This document shows positions 43,018 to 53,149 of a stretch of DNA of 64,000 nt, piece after piece; within the stretch, counting starts at the first letter, position 1, and the number at the start of each line of letters is the position of its first letter. The DNA is from Novipirellula caenicola (lineage in GTDB: Bacteria; Planctomycetota; Planctomycetia; Pirellulales; Pirellulaceae). Made by a program: the position numbers and the translations under genes. The stretch lies in the NCBI RefSeq assembly GCF_039545035.1, contig NZ_BAABRO010000001.1, positions 62,001 through 126,000 on the forward strand, in the 5' to 3' direction. Under the pieces are notes generated by a model, which was not told where the DNA came from, did not search any database, and saw only the letters and a program-made list of their open reading frames with translations.

Positions 43018-44751
43018 ATGTCGCACCGTAATCGCACGCTCCTGTTTCGCACGTTGAGCCCTGTTTTTCTTTTCGTGCTCGTTTCGACGACGTCGCGGCC
43101 TGCGTTCGCCCAGCGAGGTGAGTTGATCGAAAGTTTGTTTCGCACGATTGCGGAAGCGCAACTGGAACGCGAACAGCGGAATCGATTGCCGACTCAGCCG
43201 CCGCCAACACAACAAGTCCCACCACGCAGCGGCAATTCGAATCCGACCACCAATGTTGAAATCGCTCCCTCGCCGTTTCCGAATCGAACTGGGGCGAATC
43301 GCGGCAACACCACCGCCCAGATCCCACGCATCAACGTCCGCAGCCGCGAAGCCGCCGATTTTGCTCAGGAATTGGTCGATTTTTACGTCACGGTGGACCG
43401 TTTGGTGATCGATCTGCGAGAGCATTCGGTTCGCACCCCCAACCTTCGTCCGTTGTTGCCGCAGGCCTATCGGATTGCCGCCGATGCACGGACATTGATC
43501 CAAAGCTGTGACAATCTCGCTTCGCTGCAACCTATCGCCTTGCCCTATTCCGAGTTGGATTCGCAGTGGCGACAATTGTCATTCAACCTGCGTTCGCTCG
43601 ACCAACTTGATAGCGAATGCTCGGCATCGATTCGACGTGCGGATCAATTGGTCGCATCGATGGAACGGCGTTTAGGGATCGGCCCCCAATTTGATCGATC
43701 ACAACTTCGTGATTTGATGATTGTCGCGTCGACGTGCATGGAAACGCTGATTGATGATCTGCAGTTGGCTGCGATCTCTCGCCAAGAGGCCGAAACCTTG
43801 ACGCACGATTGCCGACTGTTGCAACAAAAACTGCTAAGCCAAGCTCGATCGGTCGCCGAAGGCAGTTACGAAGATGTGGTCTCGCGGTTTACGGAATTCG
43901 TGGGCCAGTGGAGTCCGCTGGGGCGGCGAGTCGCTGCGATCAATGATCGCCATCTGAATCGGCGATTGGACCGAATTCGTGATGTTGCCAATCAAACGTA
44001 TGCGCTGCTTTGGATTCCGCCGCCGACCAGTGCCGTGGACGTGCGTGCGGCTTCGGTGCGTTTGGAATCGAACATCAGCAACATCTTGGAGCGGTTGACG
44101 TTGCGATCGATGGTCGCACTGAATCCGTCCGAACAGATTCGCGTCATGGAATCGAGCCGTCGCTTGTACGAGCAATGTCGACAATTTGAAACCGCGACCG
44201 CACGGAACGCGTCGATACGAGATTTGGCAACGACCTTCAAAAAGATCGATTCGGATTGGAACTCGCTGCGGGAATCGTACCTGCGAATGGGAACGCTGCC
44301 CAACAGTGCGATCGTCGAAATCGACAGCGTTTGTGAACAGCTGCGTCAAGCGCTGAACGTATCGCCGTCAAGCGGCAGCCCGGTCGATTTGGCCGGTTTG
44401 ATTCAGGCCGCCGCGTCGTTGGAGGGGCACGCCGAATACCTGGATGCCGATGTCCAACGGTTTAGCCGCTACATCACGTCGCAATCCCGCCGAAGTCAGT
44501 TGGTCGATGGTTCGAAGGACTTCTATATCCACGCGAAACGGCTGCATTCCCAATTAACTGCGCGTGCGGATTTTGCGGAATTACAACGAGAGGCGAGCCA
44601 TTTGATGGACGGTTGGCAGCAACTGAGCAACGAGATCAATCAATTGCAGCGAAACGGTGTCCCCTCGCGGTCGGCCGAGATGATGCAGCGTGCTCATCGC
44701 GAAATGGTCCCGTTCGTCGCCCAATTGGGAGCCGCACTGCTAGAACGCTAA
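43018..44751 (+). CDS. large secreted protein of unknown function
   Basis: 577 residues with a signal peptide (about 10-30, cleavage near RPAFAQ). After a low-complexity Pro/Gln/Asn segment (about 60-110), the rest is almost wholly helical, with repeating units of about 90 residues sharing LREHSVRTPNL, DSQWRQLSFNLR, DSDWNSLRES and MDGWQQLSNEIN-like blocks. The recurring (D/G)xxWxxL suggests internal duplication of a helical bundle. No catalytic motif. Likely periplasmic; structural or binding role possible. Confidence 0.72.
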   Translation: MSHRNRTLLFRTLSPVFLFVLVSTTSRPAFAQRGELIESLFRTIAEAQLEREQRNRLPTQPPPTQQVPPRSGNSNPTTNVEIAPSPFPNRTGANRGNTTAQIPRINVRSREAADFAQELVDFYVTVDRLVIDLREHSVRTPNLRPLLPQAYRIAADARTLIQSCDNLASLQPIALPYSELDSQWRQLSFNLRSLDQLDSECSASIRRADQLVASMERRLGIGPQFDRSQLRDLMIVASTCMETLIDDLQLAAISRQEAETLTHDCRLLQQKLLSQARSVAEGSYEDVVSRFTEFVGQWSPLGRRVAAINDRHLNRRLDRIRDVANQTYALLWIPPPTSAVDVRAASVRLESNISNILERLTLRSMVALNPSEQIRVMESSRRLYEQCRQFETATARNASIRDLATTFKKIDSDWNSLRESYLRMGTLPNSAIVEIDSVCEQLRQALNVSPSSGSPVDLAGLIQAAASLEGHAEYLDADVQRFSRYITSQSRRSQLVDGSKDFYIHAKRLHSQLTARADFAELQREASHLMDGWQQLSNEINQLQRNGVPSRSAEMMQRAHREMVPFVAQLGAALLER

Positions 44752-45185
44752 CCGCAGTGATCGCAGGTGGGTGCTCGTCGTAGCGGAAGTCGTCAAAACG
44801 ACATGTTGATTTCGAAAGCCGCTCGCGTCAGCGGCTAATTCCCACGCACAACCCGGTGCTTTTCGGCCCACGGCGCACTGTTGCGATTTGCATTTGGATT
44901 GAATCAACCATCCAAGAGCCGAGTTCCGCTACTGCGAATTACATCGCCGCGTTGTGTTCTGGCGTGGGGCACGGTTAGGTTGCCGTCTAGCCAGGATTGA
45001 GCAACCATGATCCCCGATACGATCGAAAACATGGTCTCAAACGCCGCGAAAGTGGTGTTTTGCCGAGAATTCTGCAGAGCGAAAGCCAAGCGGAACGCGA
45101 TTTTAGACAAAGCCTAGGGAAAATGGCGGGCATCAGGTATGGTATTCGCTAGCCCTGAGTCCAATTCCAGCTAACCAAAACGAAG
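44752..45185. other. intergenic region
   Basis: 434 bp. It contains AGCCGCTCGCGTCAGCGGCT (imperfect palindrome near 44818) and CGTAGCGGAAGTCGTCAA, one of the dispersed repeats. No gene seen. Confidence 0.55.
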
Positions 45186-46322
45186 ATGACGATTCAACGT
45201 AACCCCACCCGCAGCGTCCAGATCGGCTCGATCACCATCGGCGACAACCATCCGATTGCCGTGCAAAGCATGACGGCGACCAAAACCCAAGACATCGACG
45301 CAACGGTCGCTCAAGCCGAAGCGCTTCGCGAACGGGGCGCCGGCGTGGTTCGCATCGCGGTGGATAGCGACAAGGATGCCGAGGCGTTGGCGGAAATTCG
45401 CAAGCAAACGACCGCGAATCTAGCGGTCGACTTGCAAGAAAACTTTCGCTTGGCCGAAAAGGTGGCGCCGTACGTTGACAAAATTCGCTACAACCCCGGC
45501 CATTTGTATCACCACCAACGTGACAAACCTTGGCAAGACAAGGTGCGGTTCATCATCGACCAAGCCAAACAGCACGATTGTGCGATCCGCATCGGCGTGA
45601 ACTGCGGCAGCATGGATCCTGCCAAAAAAGAGAAGTACGATCCTGCGGATTCGATCACTCCGATGATCGAATCGGCTCGAGAGCATTGTGAGTTGGTCGA
45701 TTCGCTCGACTTCACCCGCTATGTCGTTTCGCTCAAAGATAGCGATCCACGTAAAGTGATCGAGGTCAACAAGCGGTTTGCAGAACTGCGGCCCGATGTG
45801 CCGCTACACCTCGGGGTGACCGAAGCCGGCATGCCGCCCGATGGAATCGTGAAAACTCGAATTGCGTTCGAGCAATTGATCGGCAAGGGGATCGGGGACA
45901 CGGTTCGCGTTTCGCTGACGCTGCCGAACGATCGCAAACCCGAAGAAATCGACGCAGGCCATTCGATCGTCCAAGACATCTACAGCGGCCGGGTACGCAG
46001 TGTCGTGGTGTTTGACGATTCGTCGCTGAACATCATCAGTTGCCCGAGTTGTTCGCGAGTCGAAAACGAAGCGTTCATTGAACTGGCCGCCAGTGTCAAA
46101 GAAATGACTGAATATGCCAAGAACCACGCGATCACCATCGCGGTGATGGGATGCCGGGTGAACGGGCCGGGCGAAACCGATGACGCTGATCTCGGACTAT
46201 GGTGCGGCCCGGCAAAGGTCAATTTGAAACGGGGCACCGAAGCGCTCGGCGCGTTTGGTTATGACGAGATCTTGCCCAAGCTGAAGCAAGAACTCGACGA
46301 ACTGATCGCCCGCAAAGGCTAA
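45186..46322 (+). CDS. ispG: 4-hydroxy-3-methylbut-2-en-1-yl diphosphate synthase
   Basis: 378 residues, the normal bacterial length. IspG converts methylerythritol cyclodiphosphate to hydroxymethylbutenyl diphosphate in the MEP isoprenoid pathway, using a 4Fe-4S cluster. Seen: the N-terminal [43 protein letters not shown], and the cluster ligands in ISCPSCSR and [12 protein letters not shown]. Cytoplasmic. A clear terminator follows, so it is probably monocistronic. Confidence 0.96.
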   Translation: MTIQRNPTRSVQIGSITIGDNHPIAVQSMTATKTQDIDATVAQAEALRERGAGVVRIAVDSDKDAEALAEIRKQTTANLAVDLQENFRLAEKVAPYVDKIRYNPGHLYHHQRDKPWQDKVRFIIDQAKQHDCAIRIGVNCGSMDPAKKEKYDPADSITPMIESAREHCELVDSLDFTRYVVSLKDSDPRKVIEVNKRFAELRPDVPLHLGVTEAGMPPDGIVKTRIAFEQLIGKGIGDTVRVSLTLPNDRKPEEIDAGHSIVQDIYSGRVRSVVVFDDSSLNIISCPSCSRVENEAFIELAASVKEMTEYAKNHAITIAVMGCRVNGPGETDDADLGLWCGPAKVNLKRGTEALGAFGYDEILPKLKQELDELIARKG

Positions 46323-46347
46323 CGAATCACGCCAAAGTTGCTTCCAC

Positions 46348-46378
46348 GTCGGCGTTTTCGCCGACGCCCTTGTTTTTT
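46348..46378 (+). terminator. intrinsic terminator of ispG
   Basis: Stem GTCGGCG/CGCCGAC with loop TTTT, then a T run (TGTTTTTT). Confidence 0.8.
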
Positions 46379-46436
46379 GGCAATCTCCAGCCTCATGCGA
46401 ATTCTTTCCGGTAAAATATCGGACAAGGAGAACGCA

Positions 46437-49022
46437 ATGGGCAAATTAAGTTACATCTTGATGGGGCTTTCGGTTCTGGCCGATCCCGTTTTCTGTGCTC
46501 CGTCGCTTGCGGAATCCCCACCGATTTCGGATGACCCATGGTTTTCGGAGAACGATGAACGGCGGCCTCCTCAGATTCTGGCTTCAAGACCACAAGTTCG
46601 AATCGATTCAAAAGAATACGTGGCTACGGCGGCTGAATCCAAAGCGGTTGAAACGCTCGTTGATCGATTGTCGGAAATTGATCAGCCAGACTATGGTTTT
46701 GCGAATTGGATGAGTGGCAGTCAGTTTGCGCCCATTGGCGACACAGCAGAGTTTTATGTTGGGATCATCATGATTGATCACCAATTGAAAACGAATGACG
46801 TTTTAAAGCAACTCGTCGCGTTGGGGCCGAAGGCACTACCCGTGTTGCTCGAACGTCTTGCTGACGCGACACCGACGAAGCTGACAATGGAACACGAGGG
46901 GATGTTTGGTTCGCAATGGTACGGCCATGAGGTCCAGCTTAACCTCGCTCGTCCAATCGAGCAGAATGCGAAACAGACATTTGATAAATTCTTCAGCCAG
47001 GAAGATGCGTTACAAGATCAGCAACACGTTCCCAGACATGCAGTGACAATCGGCGATGTTTGTTTTGTCATCATCGGGCAGATTGTCAATCGAGGCTTTC
47101 AATCGTCTCGATACCAACCCACGGCATGCCGGGTCATTAATAGTCCCACGCATGTTCCGAAGATCGTTGAGGTTGTTCGTTCAATCTGGCACAGTCAGGA
47201 TCCACCTCGGATGCTCTTTGATGCATTGCTAGATGATTTTTACACCGATCACGAGGGGTATACACAAAGCGGAGCAGCGCTGCGGCTGTTGTACTACTTT
47301 CCCAAAGAATCAGGAGAGTTAATCGGGCAACGAATTCGCAATCTTGATCTCAGCGCCCCCGAGGATCTTGAAACGTGGCAAAAAATCGAATTGAAAAATG
47401 GACTGAGCGCTGAAGATTTATTTAAAGCCGTAAGCACATCGAACCAATCTGCGGTGACCGAGGCGCTTCTCGACGCGGCAATGCGAGCCGAGTCACCTAA
47501 TGTTGTCGCCGCTGCCATCAACGCAAACGTCATCGAACGTGATGAAGATGGAATCTTTAAACGCATCAGCGAAATGTTATCCGTTGCTCCGCCGACCGAT
47601 CAGGGCCCGTTTGGTGGCCAATACGATTTATTGGTGGCGGCGGCACGCTACTACCCGGTTCGCTCTCGAGAACTGTTCGATCTCTATCGCAATCACAACA
47701 CGCTGCAAACGCTGCGTTCTTGTATTCACGCACTGCGAGATCAAACCGGGCGAGAAAGTTGGAAGAGAGATTTTCTGGCCAGCTTGCTCGATGATCGCAG
47801 AGATACAGGATGGCGGTACGGCCCAGACTATGATCGCCAACCGCTTCGCATTTGTGATGAAGCCGCCAAGATTCTGGCAAACGACTTTCTTCCACACGCG
47901 TTGTTTGCATATGAAAAAAACGCCGCGTTTTTGGATCAGGAGATAGGAAAGATCAAACGCGTGCTCGCGGGCGAGGAAGGCGTCTCGTTTACTCGTTCTC
48001 AACCGGCATCCAGACCTGCAGATTTTCCCGTTCGCAAACCCGTTCATACGTTTCCGTTGAATGAACATGTATGGCGACTTTATTCGATCTCCGATCAAAA
48101 TTCCATTTGGGTTGGCGGCCACAATGAGAGCATCGAAATTGCTACCAATTCGGGAACCATTATTCGACGAGTGCCAATGGAGCGTCCGGAAGGACAAGAG
48201 GGAAACTTACCCGGTGGCAAATCCGGACATTCCTACAGCTACTATGGCGGTGATGGAGGAAACGTCATCGAGCGGGACATTCGAACGGGTCGCGTGACCG
48301 CCGAGGTCAAAACGCCGTTCCACGATGGCTTGAAATTCGGTGATCCGTTTCAGATTAGGAACTTAGGTGACGTGACAATGTGCGGGGACGACTCGCAGTG
48401 GTTGATCGCGTGTACCGCAGACGGCTCACTACATCGCGTCGCAATCCGATCAGGCGAACATCAAGTCGAACATCGCTTCAAAATCTCAAAAACAGGATTC
48501 ATACATCCTGAAGTGTTGGGATCTCGAAGTAGTTCGTCGGTGTTAATCGAAGGCGTTGGTGAAGACGTACCGTTTGATTCCCCGCTATTTTTATGGGATC
48601 AATCCACGCAAGTACTGCAGACTATCGAGAAAGCGCCAACGATGGGATGGTCCGCTTTTTGGGGAACGCTCGCATTGAATTCGATGAACGGTTATTGCAC
48701 CGTCTGGAATCTCGAGAACGTTCAAGAAATTGAACTTCCATGGCGGGACGAACCCATTATTACCGTTGCCTGCAACGACGACCAAACGATCTTGTATTTG
48801 CTGCGAAAGGACGGAGCAATCGACGTGGTCCGAGTTGATGATGGGGTTACCGCAGTCCCGCTGCGAAGGCTGGCACCCGCAGTCACAACCCCGCTGCAGG
48901 GATCCCTGACTGTTTGCGATGACGGTCGACACCTACTGTGGCATGTTAATCCAGTTGACGAAAAGATTTCCGATTTCCCCGAATCCACAAAGACGATCGT
49001 CGCCATCTACGAGGCGAATTAG
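46437..49022 (+). CDS. large secreted protein with HEAT-like and propeller-like parts
   Basis: 861 residues from ATG 46437, supported by AAGGAG 6 nt upstream; the frame is open to 46338. The signal peptide MGKLSYILMGLSVLADPVFC precedes a helical half (about 50-530) with repeat-like segments (DVLKQLVALGPKALPVLLERL, VVAAAINANV) that recall HEAT repeats. The second half (about 550-860) has beta blades (LYSISDQNSIWVGGHNESIEIAT, WLIACTADGSLHRVAI) like a WD40/quinoprotein propeller. Function unknown; periplasmic scaffold is a guess. Codon use looks AT-richer than its neighbours. Confidence 0.75.
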   Translation: MGKLSYILMGLSVLADPVFCAPSLAESPPISDDPWFSENDERRPPQILASRPQVRIDSKEYVATAAESKAVETLVDRLSEIDQPDYGFANWMSGSQFAPIGDTAEFYVGIIMIDHQLKTNDVLKQLVALGPKALPVLLERLADATPTKLTMEHEGMFGSQWYGHEVQLNLARPIEQNAKQTFDKFFSQEDALQDQQHVPRHAVTIGDVCFVIIGQIVNRGFQSSRYQPTACRVINSPTHVPKIVEVVRSIWHSQDPPRMLFDALLDDFYTDHEGYTQSGAALRLLYYFPKESGELIGQRIRNLDLSAPEDLETWQKIELKNGLSAEDLFKAVSTSNQSAVTEALLDAAMRAESPNVVAAAINANVIERDEDGIFKRISEMLSVAPPTDQGPFGGQYDLLVAAARYYPVRSRELFDLYRNHNTLQTLRSCIHALRDQTGRESWKRDFLASLLDDRRDTGWRYGPDYDRQPLRICDEAAKILANDFLPHALFAYEKNAAFLDQEIGKIKRVLAGEEGVSFTRSQPASRPADFPVRKPVHTFPLNEHVWRLYSISDQNSIWVGGHNESIEIATNSGTIIRRVPMERPEGQEGNLPGGKSGHSYSYYGGDGGNVIERDIRTGRVTAEVKTPFHDGLKFGDPFQIRNLGDVTMCGDDSQWLIACTADGSLHRVAIRSGEHQVEHRFKISKTGFIHPEVLGSRSSSSVLIEGVGEDVPFDSPLFLWDQSTQVLQTIEKAPTMGWSAFWGTLALNSMNGYCTVWNLENVQEIELPWRDEPIITVACNDDQTILYLLRKDGAIDVVRVDDGVTAVPLRRLAPAVTTPLQGSLTVCDDGRHLLWHVNPVDEKISDFPESTKTIVAIYEAN

Positions 49023-49332
49023 GGCAAGGAAATCGATACTTCTGGCTGAACGCCACCCCTGGTTCCTACGGTTCATGACGGGGAACCCAATGAATTGCAG
49101 GCTCCCATCTGCCGACCGCAATACGACGAGGCGGGAGCCTCGAAATTAGTTTCGAGTAGGGCCGGTTCCACCGGCCGTCGTTGATGGCTCGTTGAAATCG
49201 GCACTACGTTCTGCTGGCTTAATTTGCAAGTAGATCCCAACCGAAACTCTTGGCGAGTTTCGCTACGACGGGCTTTGCTACGACGGGCATGGCTACGAAG
49301 AGTTTGGCTACAACAATTTCTGCTCTGCCGTG
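49023..49332. other. convergent intergenic region with repeats
   Basis: 310 bp. GAGGCGGGAGCCTCG near 49129 is a perfect palindromic motif also seen near 28660. CGAAACTCTTGGCGAGTTTCGCTACG (in part) near 49243 belongs to the family at 33480-33770. No gene. Confidence 0.6.
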
Positions 49333-50685
49333 TTACGAGAGTTCGGCCAATTTTGCTGCCGCGTTATCGCATAACGAACGGGCTTCGGTCTCGGATTCCG
49401 CTTCGGCAATCAAACGCACGATCGGCTCGGTGTTGCTGCCGCGGACCAACAACCATTTGTCGGGCCATGCCAATCGCAACCCGTCTCCGGTGCTGGCGGT
49501 TGCGTCTTGGTGAGTTGCAATCAGGGCATCGAACAGCTTTGGCAGTTTGTCCGCAGAGACTTCGGCTTTGGATTTGTGGATGTGAAGCTTTGGCAACGCA
49601 TCGGCAAGTTCCGCCAAACTTTTCCCTGTGGCGGTCATCAGATCCAAGACTTGGGCCATCCCGACAAAACTGTCGCGAACGTATCCGACTCGCGGATCGA
49701 TGGGACCACCATTGCCTTCGCCGCCATATTTCGCCTGTTTCGCGATCATCATGTCGGCGACATTGGCTTCGCCGACACTGCTGCGAAACGACTCAACTCC
49801 TGACGCGGCAGCCAATCGCTCGCTCATTCCGCTGGTCGCTCCGTTGATCACGATGGCACCCCGCGTCGATTCGTGTTGCATCGCTCGCTGCACACAAAGC
49901 GCCAACGTGTATTCTTCGCCGATATAACGTCCGTTCGCGTCGACCAATGCCAAACGGTCGGCATCAGGATCCTGACAGAACCCGACGCTGCAGCCATGTT
50001 GGCGAACCTGATCGGCTATCCCCGTCAAATTGTCGGCTGTAGGTTCGGGAACATGCGCAAAATTGCCGTCTGGGGTGTCGCCGACAATCACCGCATCACA
50101 CCCGAGGGCGGCGAGCAATCGTTTGCCCAGCAATCCGCCTGCGCCATGGTTGCTGTCCAACAACACGCGGTGCTTTGCCTTTGCGATCGCCGCAACATCG
50201 ACCGTCCGCAAAACCATGTCCAAGTGATCAGCATGGGGATCCGCGTCACTTGTTGCGGATCCGATTTTATCAAACGAGCACCAATCCGCTTCACCAGCCA
50301 AATAGGCATCACGGATGGACGCTCCGGTGACGGCGTCCAAAACGCGTCCGTCGGGCCCAAACAGTTTGATGCCGTTGTAGGGCGGAGGATTGTGACTAGC
50401 CGAGATTTGTACAGCACCCGCCGCGTTTCGCGTTCGCACCAACACGCCGACGGTCGGCGTCGCCGCGACATCGGCATCGATGCAATCGCGGCCACAGGCG
50501 GTCAATGCGGCAATAATCGCCTGCTTCAGCATGATTCCGCTGCTGCGACCATCACGACCGACCACGATCGGGCCGGCCGGCAATTTCGATGCATACGCCC
50601 CAACGAAACGAACCGCGACATCCGGCGTGAACGACTCGCCGACGATACCGCGAAGTCCACTGACGCTAATGATTAAATTGCTCAT
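49333..50685 (-). CDS. glmM: phosphoglucosamine mutase / phosphomannomutase family
   Basis: 450 residues from ATG 50685; the frame extends to 50772 without support. Alpha-D-phosphohexomutase with the phosphoserine loop ISASHNPPPYNG, the Mg loop DPDADRLALVD, the sugar loop GGEGNGGPID and the phosphate loop RGSNTEPIVRL. It isomerises glucosamine-6-phosphate to the 1-phosphate for cell wall or lipopolysaccharide precursors. The GEGNGGPI loop is closer to the GlmM/PMM type of archaea and some bacteria than to the E. coli enzyme. Divergent from the second mutase at 51063. Confidence 0.85.
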   Translation of the reverse strand: MSNLIISVSGLRGIVGESFTPDVAVRFVGAYASKLPAGPIVVGRDGRSSGIMLKQAIIAALTACGRDCIDADVAATPTVGVLVRTRNAAGAVQISASHNPPPYNGIKLFGPDGRVLDAVTGASIRDAYLAGEADWCSFDKIGSATSDADPHADHLDMVLRTVDVAAIAKAKHRVLLDSNHGAGGLLGKRLLAALGCDAVIVGDTPDGNFAHVPEPTADNLTGIADQVRQHGCSVGFCQDPDADRLALVDANGRYIGEEYTLALCVQRAMQHESTRGAIVINGATSGMSERLAAASGVESFRSSVGEANVADMMIAKQAKYGGEGNGGPIDPRVGYVRDSFVGMAQVLDLMTATGKSLAELADALPKLHIHKSKAEVSADKLPKLFDALIATHQDATASTGDGLRLAWPDKWLLVRGSNTEPIVRLIAEAESETEARSLCDNAAAKLAELS

Positions 50686-51062
50686 GAAGAAAATGTCTGC
50701 TTGATGGGAAGGAAAATTGAAAGGAAGCGTGTTAGTTTGTCGCCCCTCGTTGCCAGTGACCCTGCAAAACAAATAGAATCAGTTTCATCCAAGTAGCATC
50801 CACGCGGGTGGGCCAACCGATCGAGCTGATTCGGTCCCCAGTCACCACGAATGTCAATCGAGACCCAAAAGGCTGATCGAGGCTCGTAGGCTAATCGGGG
50901 CAATTTGGCAAAAAGGGGGAAACCGCAACGCCAAGTTTGCTGCGGGCAAACGACTCGTTCGGCTGACACGCGTTTTAGTTTGATTAGCTTAACTGCGAAA
51001 CCAGCATGTCGGGCATCCTGTCACTGTTTTTTTGATTACTGATTACTTTTCCGGAGCGATTC
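50686..51062. other. intergenic region between two divergent phosphohexomutase genes
   Basis: 377 bp; no gene. Should contain both promoters; none is clear enough to call. Confidence 0.5.
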
Positions 51063-52880
51063 GTGCAAGAACTATTATCCGCTGTTGAAACCGCTGCGAG
51101 CGAGTCCAAGATCAGCAAGTCTGCGGCTGGGCATCTTCGATCATGGTTGACCGAAGATCGTTACGCAGCGTATCGCGACGAAGTGGCCAAGCACATCCGC
51201 GATCAGCAGTGGCAAAAACTGGACGACGTGTTTTGGACCATCATTCCGTTTGGCACCGGAGGCCGCCGCGGCCGGATGTATCCGATCGGTTCGAACGCGA
51301 TCAACGATCGCACCATCGGCGAAAGTGCTCAAGGGTTGGCCAACTACGTGGTCGATTACGCCAAACGCCAAGGACGCAGCGACCAATTGTCGTGTGCGAT
51401 CGCCTATGACACGCGTCACCAATCACGCCACTTCACCGAGTTGTGCGCTGGGATCATGGTTGCCGCAGGATTCAAAGTGTATTTGCTTGACGATTACCGA
51501 GCGACTCCGCAATTGTCGTTCGCGGTGCGTCACAAGAATTGTGACTGCGGCATCATGGTGACCGCCAGCCACAATCCCCCAAGCGACAACGCAGTCAAGG
51601 TTTATTGGTCCAGCGGAGCTCAGGTATTGCCGCCGCATGACAAAGCGATCATCGAACAAGTGATGTCGTGCCAAGAGATCAAGGCTGTGCCGTTCGCCGA
51701 AGCATTGGCCGACGGACGTGTCGAAGTGGTCACCGAAGAAATCGACAACGCCTTTCTCGAAGCCGCTGCGGCCCAAGCCTTTGCAGGTCCGCGTGACGCC
51801 AAGATTTTGTACTCGCCGCTGCATGGCGTTGGTGCTGCCGCCGTGATGCCATTGCTCGAGCGAGACGGTTTTCACAGCGTCGAAGTGTATGGGCCTCATG
51901 AAGAACGAAGCGGCGATTTTCCCAATGTTCCCGGGCATGTATCGAACCCCGAAAACAAAGCGGTCTTCGACAAACCGATTGAATATGCTCAGTCCAAGGA
52001 ACTCGATTTGATCCTGGCGACCGATCCGGATTGTGACCGCCTCGGCGTCGCCGCCCCCAAGACCACTGATGCGACGGGCCAATGGGGTACCTTTGACGGC
52101 AATCAAATCGGATCGCTGCTTGCTGATTATGTGCTCAGCAAACGCGAAGCCGCAGGAACGTTGTCCGCAGATCACTACGTCGTCAAAACGCTTGTTACCA
52201 GTGAACTGATCCGCCGCATCGCCGAAGATTACGGCGTCCGCTGTGTTGGTGACCTGTTGGTCGGATTCAAATACATTGCCGAAGTGATCGATCGCGAAGG
52301 CCCCGACCAATTCGTGTTTGGCACCGAAGAATCCCATGGCTATTTGGTCGGTCAATACGCACGCGACAAAGACGGCGCCGTCGCTTGTATGTTGATGAGC
52401 GAATTGGCAGCCGAGCTGAAAGCCCAAGGCAAAACGCTGCACGAGCGGTTGGCTGATTTGCACCGCAAACATGGCTACCACAAGGAAGCACTGATCAACC
52501 TGGTGATGGAAGGCAGCGAAGGCATGGCGGCGATGCAGCGGTTGATGAAAGCATTCCGCGAAACGCCTCCAAAATCACTGGCCGGAATCGCGGTCAAGCA
52601 GATCCGCGACTATGGCAGCCAAACAAAGTTGGATGTCGCAAGTGGCGAGAAATCGGAGCTTGCCGGCCCTCACGGCGACCTGATCATCTTGGACTTGGAC
52701 GAAGAAGGAAACTACGTCGCAGCTCGCCCAAGTGGTACCGAACCCAAGATCAAGTTGTACGTGTTCACGCGTGTTTCCCCCGCCGATTCCCAAGACCTTG
52801 ATGCAGCCGGTCAAACGATCGTCAAACGTCTCGAAGGCATCGAAAGCGACATGCGAGCGTTTGCGAAAGAGAACAGCTAA
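51063..52880 (+). CDS. phosphoglucomutase/phosphomannomutase-type phospho-sugar mutase
   Basis: 605 residues with a GTG start (CCGGAGCG upstream). Phosphoserine loop VTASHNPPSDNAVKVY, metal loop DPDCDRLGVA, sugar loop FGTEESHGYLVG and phosphate loop RPSGTEPKIKLYVF. The length and the EESHG loop fit the PGM2/PgcA group that handles glucose- or mannose-phosphates, different from the GlmM-like neighbour. Likely role: linking glycolysis to glycogen or nucleotide-sugar synthesis, consistent with the ROK-family gene downstream. Confidence 0.92.
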   Translation: MQELLSAVETAASESKISKSAAGHLRSWLTEDRYAAYRDEVAKHIRDQQWQKLDDVFWTIIPFGTGGRRGRMYPIGSNAINDRTIGESAQGLANYVVDYAKRQGRSDQLSCAIAYDTRHQSRHFTELCAGIMVAAGFKVYLLDDYRATPQLSFAVRHKNCDCGIMVTASHNPPSDNAVKVYWSSGAQVLPPHDKAIIEQVMSCQEIKAVPFAEALADGRVEVVTEEIDNAFLEAAAAQAFAGPRDAKILYSPLHGVGAAAVMPLLERDGFHSVEVYGPHEERSGDFPNVPGHVSNPENKAVFDKPIEYAQSKELDLILATDPDCDRLGVAAPKTTDATGQWGTFDGNQIGSLLADYVLSKREAAGTLSADHYVVKTLVTSELIRRIAEDYGVRCVGDLLVGFKYIAEVIDREGPDQFVFGTEESHGYLVGQYARDKDGAVACMLMSELAAELKAQGKTLHERLADLHRKHGYHKEALINLVMEGSEGMAAMQRLMKAFRETPPKSLAGIAVKQIRDYGSQTKLDVASGEKSELAGPHGDLIILDLDEEGNYVAARPSGTEPKIKLYVFTRVSPADSQDLDAAGQTIVKRLEGIESDMRAFAKENS

Positions 52881-52924
52881 CGCCGTAGCAACGGTTCGAA
52901 AGCGACGACCACAGTGCCACCATA

Positions 52925-52956
52925 GCGCCGTTCCGCTGACAACAGCGGAACGGCGC
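52925..52956. repeat. perfect 14-bp hairpin
   Basis: GCGCCGTTCCGCTG and CAGCGGAACGGCGC are perfect arms around ACAA. It lies 45 bp after the mutase gene. With no T run it is not a typical terminator; it may be a dispersed repeat or mRNA-stabilising hairpin. Confidence 0.85.
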
Positions 52957-53000
52957 CAGCCCAATGCCATCGACTTTCATACTAAACGGGTGGTTTTTGT

Positions 53001-53080
53001 AGCGGAACGGCGCGAGCCGCCCGGTCAAAATCGAACCTTTTTATTCGCTACCACCGGGCGGCTGGCGCCGCGCCGCTGCG
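53001..53080. repeat. GC-rich inverted repeat before the ROK gene
   Basis: GGCGCGAGCCGCCCGGT and ACCGGGCGGCTGGCGCC are imperfect arms about 27 nt apart. They share GCGGAACGGCGC with the hairpin at 52925-52956. Confidence 0.75.
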
Positions 53081-53149
53081 GTTCGCTGGTATCCTAAGTA
53101 GTGGGTTCCGCGTCGTTTCGCCCGACGAAATTTCATAGGAGGGTTCACC

